Assembly (NCBI GenBank): GCA_035293945.1
Contig: DATGLV010000018.1
Coordinates: forward strand, 1-53,233
Source of the DNA: VAZQ01 sp035293945
GTDB lineage: Bacteria; Pseudomonadota; Alphaproteobacteria; Rhizobiales; Xanthobacteraceae
Direction: 5' to 3'
DNA: 53,233 bases
This document shows, piece after piece, positions 8,901-16,899 of the stretch (the stretch's first letter is position 1; the number at the start of each line of letters is the position of its first letter). A program made the translations under genes and the position numbers. The notes under the pieces are model-generated. The model was not told the origin of the DNA and made no database searches. It worked only from the letters and a program-made list of their open reading frames with translations.

Positions 8901-10684
8901 ACCTCCAGCCGCTTGGTGGTCGAGCCCCCTTCCAGATCGAACAGGTTTGGGCGTGGACCGATGATCGATACCAGGCTCATGACCAGCTCCTCGCGGATAG
9001 GATCGATCGGCGGGTTGGTGACCTGCGCGAAGTTCTGCTTGAAGTAGGTGAACAGGAGCTTCGACTTGCTCGACAGCGCCGAGATTGGCGAGTCGTTGCC
9101 CATCGAGCCGACCGCTTCCTCGCCCAGCGCCGCCATCGGGGCCATCAGGATGCGCAGGTCTTCCTGTGTATAGCCGAAGGCCTGTTGGCGATCGAGCAAA
9201 GCGACATTGGACAGGGCCGTCTCATGGGCGACCGCGGGCAGATCCTCGAGCACGATCTGATTGCGGGTGAGCCACTGCCGGTAAGGATGGCGACGCGACA
9301 GCGAGGCCTTGATCTCCTCATCGGGAATGAGGCGGCCCTGCTCGAGATCGACCAACAGCATCTTGCCGGGCTGCAGCCGCCACTTGGTGACGATCTCGCG
9401 CTCAGGGATCGGCAATACCCCCATCTCGGAGGCCATGATGATCCGATCGTCGCGGGTGACGAAATAGCGGGCGGGGCGCAGGCCGTTGCGATCGAGCGTC
9501 GCGCCGATCTGCCGGCCGTCCGTGAAGGCGATCGCCGCAGGTCCGTCCCACGGCTCCATCAGCGCCGCGTTGTACTCGTAGAAAGCGCGCCGCTCCTCGT
9601 CCATCAGCGGGTTTCCGGCCCAAGCCTCCGGAATCATCATCATCACGGCGTGCGCGAGCCCGTAGCCGCCCTGCACCAGGAACTCGAGCGCATTGTCGAA
9701 GCAGGCCGTATCCGACTGGCCCTCGTAGGAGATCGGCCACAATTTGCTGATCTCATCGCCGAACAGCGGCGAAGCAACCGAGGCTTGGCGTGCGGCCATC
9801 CAGTTGAGATTGCCGCGCAGCGTGTTGATCTCGCCGTTGTGCGCCACCATCCGGTAGGGATGCGCGAGCGACCAGGTCGGGAACGTGTTGGTGGAAAAGC
9901 GCTGGTGGACCAGCGCGAGTGCGCTGGTGAATTCCGGATCGTGCAGGTCCGGATAGTAGGTGCCGAGCTGGTCGGCGAGGAACATGCCTTTGTAGATGAC
10001 CGTACGGCAGGAGATCGACACCGGATAATAACCGGCGAGGTGGCGCTCGCGCCGCTGATAGATCGCGTTGGAGATCGCCTTGCGCAAAAGATACAGGCGC
10101 CGCTCGAACTCGGTCTCGTCCTTGATCTTCTTGCCGCGGCCGATGAACACTTGCTGGTGCACCGGCTCGGTCGGCCGGACCGATTCGCCGAGCGTCGAGT
10201 TGTCGACCGGCACGTCGCGCCAGCCGATGAGCGTCATGCCTTCGCGCCGGATCATCTCCGCGTAGATGTCGCGGATCACCTGCCGCCAGTCGGGGTCGCG
10301 CGGCATGAACAAAGCCCCGACCGCGTACTCTCCGGCTGCCGGCAAGCGGAAGCCTCCGCGACGCGCCACCGCGGCGAAGAAGGCGTGCGGAATCTGAACC
10401 AGAATACCGGCGCCATCGCCGGCGCGGGGATCGGCGCCGACCGCGCCACGATGCTCAAGATTGCACAGGATGGCGAGCGCGTCCTCGACGATCTTGTGGG
10501 ACCCTCGCCCTTTGATATCGGCAATGAAACCGACCCCGCAGGAGCCCTTGCCGGCTGCGGGGTCGTACAGTCCTTGCATTGCGGGCAATCCCACCTCCGC
10601 GGCCGGCTTCACGACCGGCCCGGCCGATACGGCCGTAACCGAGCCCCGCGCCGGTCCTGCTCCGCGATTCCTGATCTCGCCCAT
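5948..10684 (-). CDS. gltB: glutamate synthase (NADPH) large subunit
   Basis: This 1578-aa alpha subunit makes two glutamates from glutamine and 2-oxoglutarate. The type-II amidotransferase domain starts at Cys49 (KGSCGVGF), which becomes the N-terminal nucleophile after removal of a 48-residue propeptide. A central domain, the FMN-binding synthase domain (about 850-1250) with the 3Fe-4S cysteines in CIMMRKCHLNTCPVG, and a C-terminal GXGXG beta-helix domain follow. ATG at 10684 is chosen over the longer frame to 10792 because GAGG lies 6 nt upstream and the extra residues look non-coding. Cotranscribed with gltD. No clear operator was found upstream. Confidence 0.95.
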   Translation of the reverse strand: MGEIRNRGAGPARGSVTAVSAGPVVKPAAEVGLPAMQGLYDPAAGKGSCGVGFIADIKGRGSHKIVEDALAILCNLEHRGAVGADPRAGDGAGILVQIPHAFFAAVARRGGFRLPAAGEYAVGALFMPRDPDWRQVIRDIYAEMIRREGMTLIGWRDVPVDNSTLGESVRPTEPVHQQVFIGRGKKIKDETEFERRLYLLRKAISNAIYQRRERHLAGYYPVSISCRTVIYKGMFLADQLGTYYPDLHDPEFTSALALVHQRFSTNTFPTWSLAHPYRMVAHNGEINTLRGNLNWMAARQASVASPLFGDEISKLWPISYEGQSDTACFDNALEFLVQGGYGLAHAVMMMIPEAWAGNPLMDEERRAFYEYNAALMEPWDGPAAIAFTDGRQIGATLDRNGLRPARYFVTRDDRIIMASEMGVLPIPEREIVTKWRLQPGKMLLVDLEQGRLIPDEEIKASLSRRHPYRQWLTRNQIVLEDLPAVAHETALSNVALLDRQQAFGYTQEDLRILMAPMAALGEEAVGSMGNDSPISALSSKSKLLFTYFKQNFAQVTNPPIDPIREELVMSLVSIIGPRPNLFDLEGGSTTKRLEVRQPILTNADLEKIRAISEIGDHFRSRTLDTTWPAETGAAGLKDALDALCARAEAAVREGINIIILSDRRAGAQNIPIPSLLACAAAHHHLIRQGLRTSVGLVMESGEPREVHHFCCLAGYGAEAINPYLAFETLIAANEELPDRLDPKEVVKRYIKSIDKGLLKVMSKMGISTYQSYCGAQIFDAVGLKSDFVAEYFTGTATRIEGVGLAQIAEESVRRHRDAFGSSPIYRSALDVGGEYQFRQRGEDHAWTAATVSALQHAVRGNSYEKFRAFAKLINEQSENLLTIRGLFRLRAADEDGRKPVPIEEVEPAKSIVRRFATGAMSFGSISREAHTTLAVAMNRIGGRSNTGEGGEEADRFRPLPNGDSMRSSIKQVASGRFGVTTEYLVNSDMMQIKMAQGAKPGEGGQLPGHKVDQVIAKVRHSTPGVGLISPPPHHDIYSIEDLAQLIFDLKNVNPDGLVSVKLVSEVGVGTVAAGVSKARADHVTIAGFEGGTGASPLTSIKHAGSPWEIGLAETHQTLVANRLRGRISVQVDGGIRTGRDVVVGALLGADEFGFSTAPLIAAGCIMMRKCHLNTCPVGVATQDPVLRKRFQGQPEHVINFFFFVAEEVRELMAMMGYRTFDEMIGQMQMLDRREVIKHWKAKGLDFSKLFFKPQAGPGVAIHRSEAQDHKIHDILDRKLIADAQAALDRGAPVRINATIKNIDRAAGAMLSGEVAKRYGHTGLPADTIHVKLTGTAGQSFGAWLARGITFELEGEANDYVGKGLSGGRIIVRPAIDAGIVPEESIIVGNTVLYGAIEGECYLRGIAGERFAVRNSGALAVVEGAGDHCCEYMTGGIVVVLGRTGRNFAAGMSGGIAYVLDEDGTFSSRCNLAMVELEPLPQEEEINEREYHHVNDLETHGRIEILADMTQHDAQRLHLLIARHARFSGSARAAEILADWSKYRTMFRKVMPVEYRRALKELKAAEAAEAPQQRLAAGA

Positions 10685-11233
10685 CTCAAACCTCGCGTTC
10701 TGCCTCCGCGGCGACCCTCCAAGATCAGGGAAGGGCTGCGGGGGGCACGGCGCACCCTGCGCGTTCCGTGGCGCTGTTTCGCGCCTCGGCAAACTGGCCT
10801 GTCGCCGCTCAATCGCGTCGCCGGTCTCAGGCTCCGGTCCTGGCTCTGGTCATTGGCGGCCGCGTTGCCCTGGCCACCTTTCGGCCAAGGCGCAAAGCCG
10901 CTTCATTGTCGATCAGGCAGCAGGCGCGATGCCCAACGCACCGCTCATTCCCCGCCCGCAAAGTCTCGAAACCACCAAGCCCCAGAGCCCGCCCGCGACC
11001 GCGGCGAACAGACGCCGACTGGGTCAGCAACACTGTCCTAACGCAGCCTGCCAAATTTTAGCTGCGGAGACAAGCGTTCGCCTAATGCAAAATTGCTTCG
11101 GGCCGGCCCTTTTCAACCCCCGCCTTACAAGATCGTTCGCCGAGACGGCAGCCCGCGCCGATTCTCTTCATTTGCCTGATTTTGGTCGCGAGCCTTTCCT
11201 AGCCTGCGAGCGCCAAGCAGAAGGAGGCCTGCC
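10685..11233. other. gltB / secreted-protein divergent intergenic region
   Basis: This 549-bp interval separates two divergent genes and must hold promoters for both. Open frames on either strand have poor composition and no ribosome binding sites. AT content rises between about 11050 and 11200, where promoters are most likely. I could not define -35/-10 boxes or a nitrogen-control site with confidence. Confidence 0.4.
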
Positions 11234-11935
11234 ATGAAGAAGCAAATCGCAGTTTGCGCCGGGCTCCTCCTCGGCATCGGAAGCGTCCAGGCGCAAGCCA
11301 TCTACGCGGGCCCCGGCCCGTTCGAGCCGTCTGCCGTCCTACCGCCTTATGAAATCATGTCGATCGTGCGCTCAACCGGACTTGCGCCGCTCACCCGTCC
11401 GATGCGCCGCGGCTCGTACTACGTGCTGGTCGCGGTCGACCGAGTTGGCCGGCAAATGCGGGTCGTGGTCGATGCCCAGCTGGGTGATATCGTGAATATG
11501 CGCCCTGCCACGGCGGCCGGCCCCTTTGGTGCAGAACCGGGCCGCCTCAGCCCGGTGCCGGGAGCGCCGCCGCCTGATGCGGCCGCAGCCACAGGTGCCT
11601 ACGGGGCGCACCCCGGGGCAGACAACGGCACCGGCAACTCCAGTCCCGGTACCGCGCCGCCGCGATCCGCCGCCAATCCCCACGCCGCGGGCCCCGCTGC
11701 GCCGGTGAGCGCATCAAGCCCTGTCGCACAGCCGCAGACCCGCATGGCTGTTGGCGAGCCGGCATTGCCGCCGCCCCCGCCGTTGCCGCGGCCGCGTCCC
11801 AAGCTCGCGCTGAACGAGGCGCCCCCTGTGGCGGCGGTTCCCCCGCCCGCTCCAGCGGCTGCAAAAGCTCCCGCAGCCGTTACTTCTGAGCCTTCCCAGG
11901 TTCCACCTTCGCCGGACGCCGCCCAGATCGAGTAA
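11234..11935 (+). CDS. secreted Pro/Ala-rich protein with a short folded N-terminal domain
   Basis: The 233-aa product has a typical signal peptide (MKKQIAVCAGLLLGIGSVQA, cut after about residue 20-22) and a strong AAGGAGG ribosome binding site. Residues 35-90 (PPYEIMSIVRSTGLAPL, RRGSYYVLVAVDRVGRQMRVVVDAQLG) look like a small beta-sheet domain related to PepSY-like repeats. From about 95 on it is Pro/Ala/Gly-rich and probably disordered, with a poly-proline PPPPPLPRPRPK stretch. It is likely periplasmic or surface-attached. Such proteins are common in Bradyrhizobium-type genomes, but function is unknown. A hairpin follows the gene. Confidence 0.75.
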   Translation: MKKQIAVCAGLLLGIGSVQAQAIYAGPGPFEPSAVLPPYEIMSIVRSTGLAPLTRPMRRGSYYVLVAVDRVGRQMRVVVDAQLGDIVNMRPATAAGPFGAEPGRLSPVPGAPPPDAAAATGAYGAHPGADNGTGNSSPGTAPPRSAANPHAAGPAAPVSASSPVAQPQTRMAVGEPALPPPPPLPRPRPKLALNEAPPVAAVPPPAPAAAKAPAAVTSEPSQVPPSPDAAQIE

Positions 11936-11953
11936 GTCCGAGGCAATAAAGAA

Positions 11954-11989
11954 GCGCCCCGAAAAAGAAGCGCCCCGAAATCGGGGCGC
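11954..11989 (-). terminator. rho-independent terminator of the small heat-shock gene
   Basis: The hairpin GCGCCCCGA / TCGGGGCGC (11970-11978 with 11981-11989) is followed on the minus strand by a TTCTTTTT tract. The unit GAAGCGCCCCGAAA is duplicated in tandem. It ends the minus-strand hsp20 transcript and may also stop the convergent secreted-protein transcript. Confidence 0.7.
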
Positions 11990-12047
11990 CTCGGCTCAAT
12001 TCTGCAGCCGCAACAGCGGCGTTTTCAGCTTGTGATCAGCGGCCTCT

Positions 12048-12527
12048 TTAGGCTGCCTTCGCGTCGGCCACTTTGGCGTCGACCACGTTGGTCTTGCCGT
12101 TTCCGATCTGGATCTGGCGCGGCTTCTTCGCCTCGGGGACCTCGCGCGTCAGGTCAACGTGCAACAGGCCATTCTCGAGGTGAGCGCCCTTGACCTCCAC
12201 ATGGTCGGCGAGCTGGAACACGCGCTCGAAGGCGCGCGCGGCAATGCCTTGATAGAGCAGCTCTCCGGTTTTCTGGTCGGTCTTGGTCTGCTTGTCGCCG
12301 CGGATCGTCAGCGTGTTTTCCTTGGCCACGATGCTGAGCTCAGGCTCGGAAAATCCGGCTACCGCTACGCTGATGCGATAGGCGTTCTCCCCGGTCCGCT
12401 CGATATTGTAGGGCGGGTATCCGGGAGTGCCGGCATCGAAGCCCGACGACACCTGGTCGAGCAAAGAAAACAACCGATCGAAGCCGACGGTGGAACGATA
12501 GAGGGGAGCAAGATTGAAAGTCTGCAC
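12048..12527 (-). CDS. small heat-shock protein, Hsp20/IbpA family
   Basis: This 159-aa ATP-independent holdase chaperone binds unfolding proteins during heat stress. The N-terminus (MQTFNLAPLYRSTVGFDRLF) is the signature of rhizobial class A sHsps. The alpha-crystallin domain runs from about 35 to 130 with RISVAVAGFSEPELSI and the AFERVFQLADHV region, ending in GLLHVDLTREVPEAKKPRQI with an I-x-I type tail. GTG at 12527 is chosen because GGAGG sits 7 nt upstream and homology begins there. The longer frame to 12635 is untranslated leader. Regulation is probably by the RNA thermometer upstream. Confidence 0.92.
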   Translation of the reverse strand: MQTFNLAPLYRSTVGFDRLFSLLDQVSSGFDAGTPGYPPYNIERTGENAYRISVAVAGFSEPELSIVAKENTLTIRGDKQTKTDQKTGELLYQGIAARAFERVFQLADHVEVKGAHLENGLLHVDLTREVPEAKKPRQIQIGNGKTNVVDAKVADAKAA

Positions 12528-12624
12528 GGCATATCCTCCGCTTTGAGCGAAATGCGATTGGTCCGCCACATGGCACGGACCGGTTGAGGTTGTGCAACCG
12601 TTAGGGCCTGCACAGACCGTCATG
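12528..12624 (-). promoter_or_regulatory. ROSE-like RNA thermometer in the hsp20 leader
   Basis: The leader can form a hairpin just before the GTG. UUUCGCU (12552-12546) pairs with AGCGGAG (12542-12536) across a CAA loop, using two G-U pairs and covering four of five bases of the GGAGG site. This contains the U(U/C)GCU signature of ROSE elements. Upstream lie a CATGACGG/CCGTG-CATG outer stem (12624 to 12569) and a GGTTG/CAACC inner stem. ROSE elements of rhizobial sHsp genes melt on heating and free the ribosome site. The assignment rests on sequence folding by eye. Confidence 0.7.
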
Positions 12625-12862
12625 TGGGTGGCCAAGAGGCTTTTTCAAGAGGCCTAAGCTCCTTGCCGCGCGAGGTTTTTCGAGCTTTCGCCGGCCACCC
12701 TAACCAGCCTGCCGTCACCAGCCCAGACCAGTCGGTTCAACCCTGGCGCCAAGCACGTGCGCCATTGAGCGCGCCTTCCGTGCTGATATAACGCCAAACA
12801 AATCGCCGCACTGATTCTGGACGTGCAGCTTCTCTTTGAGATGGAGCCTTCTGCTTGAAGTC

Positions 12863-13810
12863 ATGACGCTCGTCTCAATCCCAGCCAACCCGGTTCCGGA
12901 AGATGTGGTGTCCGGAACCTTGAAGACTCCCGACGGTGTTGCATTACGCTTCGCCCGTTGGGCGCCGCCGCCGGGACGCAAAGGCACGGTTTGCCTGTTC
13001 CAGGGTCGTGCCGAGTTCATCGAAAAGTATTTCGAGACGGTGCGCGACCTGCGCGCCCGCGGTTTTGCGGTCGCAACATTGGATTGGCGCGGACAGGGCC
13101 TGTCGGAGCGTGCGCTGCGCAACCCGCGCAAGGGCTATGTCAGGGATTTCTCCCGCTATGATGTGGACCTCGACACCTTCATCCGCGAGGTGGTGCTGCC
13201 CGATTGCCCGCCGCCATTCTTTGCTCTCGCGCATTCCATGGGGGCTTCGATCCTGTTGCGGGCCGCCTACCAGGGGCACCGGTGGTTCGACCGTACGGTC
13301 CTGCTCGCCCCGATGATCGCATTGCCGGGCATGCGCCGGTCCTCGCTGACGCGATCGAGCGTTCGGGCGCTGAGATTGGTCGGCCTCGGCGGCGCCTATG
13401 TGCCGGGCGGCGACGCTTCGGTGATGATGCAGCGTCCGTTCATTGGCAACTTGCTCACCTCCGATCCTGTGCGGTATGCGCGCAACACCGCCGTCATCGA
13501 AGCTGAGCCGGCGCTGGCGGTCGGCTGGCCGACGGTCGCGTGGACCGATTCCGCCCTGAAAGCCATGAGGCAGCTGCAGGAGCCGAATTTCCCGACCCGC
13601 ATTCGCCAACCCATGCTGATCATCGCCGCTGGCCATGATCGAATCGTCTCGACGCCGGCGATCGATGAATTCGCGATCCGCTTGCGGGCCGGCTCGCATC
13701 TCATTGTGCCGGGCAGCCGCCACGAGCTATTGATGGAGCAGGACCGCTTCCGCATGCAGGTGCTCGCCGCGTTCGATGCCTTCGTGCCCGGAACGCCGAT
13801 CTTCACCTGA
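12863..13810 (+). CDS. alpha/beta hydrolase, lysophospholipase (serine aminopeptidase S33) type
   Basis: The 315-aa protein fits the monoacylglycerol lipase/lysophospholipase L2 (PldB-like) group. The oxyanion region is FQGRAEFIEKY and LDWRGQGLSER is diagnostic. The nucleophile elbow is AHSMGAS, the acid lies in AAGHDRIVS and the His in GSRHELLME. There is no signal peptide, so it is probably cytosolic or peripheral. ATG at 12863 is preferred to an upstream TTG (12836), although neither has a strong ribosome site. It probably forms a single-gene unit, as about 170 bp separate it from the next gene. Natural substrate unknown. Confidence 0.85.
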   Translation: MTLVSIPANPVPEDVVSGTLKTPDGVALRFARWAPPPGRKGTVCLFQGRAEFIEKYFETVRDLRARGFAVATLDWRGQGLSERALRNPRKGYVRDFSRYDVDLDTFIREVVLPDCPPPFFALAHSMGASILLRAAYQGHRWFDRTVLLAPMIALPGMRRSSLTRSSVRALRLVGLGGAYVPGGDASVMMQRPFIGNLLTSDPVRYARNTAVIEAEPALAVGWPTVAWTDSALKAMRQLQEPNFPTRIRQPMLIIAAGHDRIVSTPAIDEFAIRLRAGSHLIVPGSRHELLMEQDRFRMQVLAAFDAFVPGTPIFT

Positions 13811-13893
13811 GCGGGCGGCAAGCGCTGGCGGCGCTTCCCAGGCGCCAAATACCCTCCCCGCCCCAATAGGAACCGCGACCTTTACGCGCCAGC

Positions 13894-13915
13894 TGCGGAT
13901 ATTGGCTTATCCGCA
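13894..13915. promoter_or_regulatory. 8-bp dyad upstream of the bicupin block
   Basis: TGCGGATA and TATCCGCA face each other across TTGGCT, 66 bp before the bicupin start and after the hydrolase stop. No T-run follows, so an operator for a dimeric regulator is as likely as an RNA hairpin. No regulator gene is adjacent. Confidence 0.35.
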
Positions 13916-13980
13916 TCAGCGGCCTATAAGTCCCGCATCCCCCTTGCGAAAGAGCCGCACGAGCGAAGGAAAGAGCACCC

Positions 13981-15201
13981 ATGCACGAGGTGACCGATAG
14001 GAAGCACTGGCACGAGCCCAGTGGAGAAAACAGAGCGGGATTCGGCAAGTTCGGCCGACCGAAAACACCCTATGATCTGTTCATGGAATCGGAAGGCATC
14101 CCGATCTTCCGCGACATTGGGCTCAAGAACGCGACCCAATTGCCGATGGCGCCGTGGAAGCGGCTGGGCGGGCGCGGGAGCTATATCCAATTGCACGGCA
14201 CCGAGGGCAAGTGGGGCAGCTACGTGGTGGAGATCCCGGGCGCCGGCGCGCTCAATGCGGAGAAACATCTCTACGAAGAGATTTACATGGTGGCGGAGGG
14301 CCGCGGCACCACGGAGGTCTGGCTCGAAGGCGACACCAAGAAGCACGTCTTCGAGTGGCAGCGCGGGTCGTTGTTCTCGATTCCTGTGAACGCCATGCAT
14401 CGCCTGGTCAACGCGAGCTCCTCGCCGGCGATCCTGATCGGCGGCACCACCGCGCCAAACTTGATGAATCTGGTCAACAACACCGATTTCATCTTCAACA
14501 CACCATACCAGTTCAAGGAGCGTTTCAGCGGCGCGGACGACTTCTACAAGTACAAGGACGATATCGAGCCCGATCCGGTGCGCGGACTGGCGATGCGCCG
14601 CACCAACTTCGTGCCCGATGTCGTGCATTGCGACCTGCCGCTCGACAACCGCCGCTCGCCCGGCTGGCGCCGGGTCGAGCCGTTCATGACCGGCAACACG
14701 TTCTATCTTTGGATCGGGCAACACGAGAACGGGCGCTATTCCAAGGCGCATGCCCACACTTCGGCGGCAGTGCTGATCTGCTTGACCGGCAAGGGCTACA
14801 CATACACTTGGCCGGAGCGCTACGGGGTCACCCCGTGGAAGGACGGCCATGCCGACAAGGTCAAGCGCGTCGACTACGAGCCGTTCGGCATGGTGTCGGC
14901 AGCGCCGGGAGGTGCGCGTTGGTACCACCAGCATTTCGGTGCTTCAAAGGAGCCGTTTCGGTTAACCGCCTGGTTTGGCCCGCACAATCCCGGACGCGAG
15001 CCGGGTCCTCCGGGCGAGAAGCACACGGACTACACGGCGATGGACATTCCGGAGGGCGGAACCGCGATCCCCTATTACATGGAGGATCCGTTCCTGCGCG
15101 AGGAGTATTCCGCCAAGCTCAAGGCCGAGGGTGTCGAGAACCGGATGGAGCCCGACTTCTACAAGAAGGGCGCGGCGGTGCCGAAGTTCGTGGGCGCCTG
15201 A
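13981..15201 (+). CDS. bicupin protein of unknown substrate
   Basis: The 406-aa protein has two cupin barrels. The first (about 75-155) has HLYEEIYMVAEGRG and IPVNAMHRLVN. The second (about 245-345) has YSKAHAHTSAAVLICLTGKG and WYHQHFG. The histidines fit metal binding. There is no signal peptide. The closest known groups are cupins of the gentisate/3-hydroxyanthranilate dioxygenase or isomerase kind, but I cannot assign one. It opens a plus-strand run with an EutA-like ATPase and hydantoinase subunits 140 bp downstream, so it may act on or sense the same substrate. The GGAAAGAGCACCC stretch before ATG is a modest ribosome site. Confidence 0.75.
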   Translation: MHEVTDRKHWHEPSGENRAGFGKFGRPKTPYDLFMESEGIPIFRDIGLKNATQLPMAPWKRLGGRGSYIQLHGTEGKWGSYVVEIPGAGALNAEKHLYEEIYMVAEGRGTTEVWLEGDTKKHVFEWQRGSLFSIPVNAMHRLVNASSSPAILIGGTTAPNLMNLVNNTDFIFNTPYQFKERFSGADDFYKYKDDIEPDPVRGLAMRRTNFVPDVVHCDLPLDNRRSPGWRRVEPFMTGNTFYLWIGQHENGRYSKAHAHTSAAVLICLTGKGYTYTWPERYGVTPWKDGHADKVKRVDYEPFGMVSAAPGGARWYHQHFGASKEPFRLTAWFGPHNPGREPGPPGEKHTDYTAMDIPEGGTAIPYYMEDPFLREEYSAKLKAEGVENRMEPDFYKKGAAVPKFVGA

Positions 15202-15340
15202 CCGGCAACGATCAGCTTCGCCAAAATGGCCAAGCTCCGGCGGACTTCGTGCGCCGGAGCTTTGTTTGTGGGCCTGCTCCGGGGCGGACAGCGGGAAGAA
15301 AGAAGAACATCAGCAAAGGTGGCTTGGGAGCGTTGAGCAG

Positions 15341-16891
15341 ATGAATGACGAGAGCGCCGGCGGGCGAATTTTCTTCTCGAGCACCGGGCGTTCGCTCGTC
15401 GAGGAAGACGAGATCGTGGTGCTCAGCGTGGGGGTCGACATCGGCTCGTCGACCTCGCATCTGGTGTTCTCCAGAATCGTCCTCGAGCGCCTGGACAGCC
15501 GCTACGTGGTCTCGACCCGAGAGACCTTCTACGAATCCGATATCCTGCTCACGCCGTATTCGGCCGAGGAAACCATCGATGCAGAGGCGCTCGGCGCCTT
15601 CATCGAACGCCAGTACAAGGATGCCAAGGTCGACCCCGAGGAGATCGATACCGGAGCCTTGATCCTGACCGGTGTCGCGGTGCGCCGTCGCAATGCGCGT
15701 AAGATCGGCGAGTTATTTGCTGCACAGGCCGGCAAGATGGTCGCGGTGTCGGCCGGCGACAATCTCGAGACCGTAATGGCGGCCTATGGGTCGGGCGCGG
15801 TCGCCCGCTCGATCCGCGACCGCACCACGGTGATGAATGTCGATGTCGGCGGCGGCACCGCCAAGATCTCGATCTGCAGCGAGGGCCGAGTGAACGATTT
15901 GACCGCCATCGATGTCGGCGCGCGCCTGGTGTGCCTCGACCAATCCGGGCGGATCGTGCGCATCGAGGAGGCGGCGCGCCGCTTTGCCCGCGAGCTCGGC
16001 GTCAGGCTCGAGATTGGCGAGCCTCTGTCCTCGGAAGCTGCGCGCGCCCTTGCCACACGGATGACCGACCGCCTGTTTGAAGCGATGGCTGGGGGCTCGC
16101 CGACTGCGGACGGCCACGGCTTGCTGCGCCTCGACCCGCTCACGGCCCGCATGCCCATCGATCAGATCACCTTCTCGGGCGGGGTCTCCGAATACATCTA
16201 CGGCCGGGAGGCCGGGACCTTCGGTGATCTGGGCGCGCTGCTCGCACAGGAGATCCGCGCGCGGCTCGCCAATTCTCCGATGAAGCTCGAACCTTCCACC
16301 GAAGGCATTCGCGCGACCGTCATCGGCGCCTCGCAATACACCACGCAGGTGAGCGGCTCGACGATCTTCGTCTCGCCCATGGAGGCGCTGCCGCTGCGCA
16401 ACGTGCCGGTGATCGCGCCGGCGCTCGACTTAGAGGCCGAGAGCATCGACCAAGCGGCGGTCGCGGGCTCGATCAAGGGGGTGCTGAAACGGCTTGATCT
16501 CGGCGGCGGCGACACGCCGGTCGCGGTGTTCGTGCCCTGGCGCGGCTCGGCGACCTTCCGCCGGCTCGAGGACTTCTGCCGCGGCGCGACTTCGGGCCTC
16601 GCCGACATACTGGCTAACGGCCATCCGCTGGTGCTGGTCGGGGACGGTGATGTCGGCGGACTGTTGGGGATTCATCTGCGCGAAGAGATGCATCTTGCCA
16701 ACGCAATTATCTCTGTCGATGGCCTCGAGCTCAAGGAGTTTGACTACATCGACATCGGCACCATGCTGCCGAGCTCGGGCGCGGTGCCGGTCGTGATCAA
16801 GTCGCTCATCTTTCCCACCAGCGCGGCAACCGGCAAGGAATGGCAGCCCGCACCGCGCGTGCTTGGGCCGGCCGCAACGCCATCGGCTTGA
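15341..16891 (+). CDS. EutA-like reactivase ATPase (ASKHA fold)
   Basis: The 516-aa protein matches the EutA family, which in enteric bacteria reactivates ethanolamine ammonia-lyase by exchanging damaged cobalamin. The start fits at ATG 15341 after GGGAG. Actin-like ATPase motifs are VGVDIGSSTSHLVFS (phosphate 1), MNVDVGGGTAKISIC (phosphate 2) and ITFSGGVSEYIYGR (adenosine). No eutB/eutC lies in the window. Instead hyuA begins 8 nt after its stop, so the two are coupled. Function with hydantoinase-type partners is unknown. A repair or activation ATPase for the neighbouring enzyme is an inference. Confidence 0.8.
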   Translation: MNDESAGGRIFFSSTGRSLVEEDEIVVLSVGVDIGSSTSHLVFSRIVLERLDSRYVVSTRETFYESDILLTPYSAEETIDAEALGAFIERQYKDAKVDPEEIDTGALILTGVAVRRRNARKIGELFAAQAGKMVAVSAGDNLETVMAAYGSGAVARSIRDRTTVMNVDVGGGTAKISICSEGRVNDLTAIDVGARLVCLDQSGRIVRIEEAARRFARELGVRLEIGEPLSSEAARALATRMTDRLFEAMAGGSPTADGHGLLRLDPLTARMPIDQITFSGGVSEYIYGREAGTFGDLGALLAQEIRARLANSPMKLEPSTEGIRATVIGASQYTTQVSGSTIFVSPMEALPLRNVPVIAPALDLEAESIDQAAVAGSIKGVLKRLDLGGGDTPVAVFVPWRGSATFRRLEDFCRGATSGLADILANGHPLVLVGDGDVGGLLGIHLREEMHLANAIISVDGLELKEFDYIDIGTMLPSSGAVPVVIKSLIFPTSAATGKEWQPAPRVLGPAATPSA

Positions 16892-16899
16892 GGCTATTG

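Noticed and set aside
7625..11041. Plus-strand open frame of over 1100 codons.
   Set aside because: Antisense to gltB and the intergenic region, with no domain or ribosome site.
10827..11054. Minus-strand 75-codon frame upstream of gltB.
   Set aside because: Arg-rich composition typical of a non-coding frame, with no start signal.
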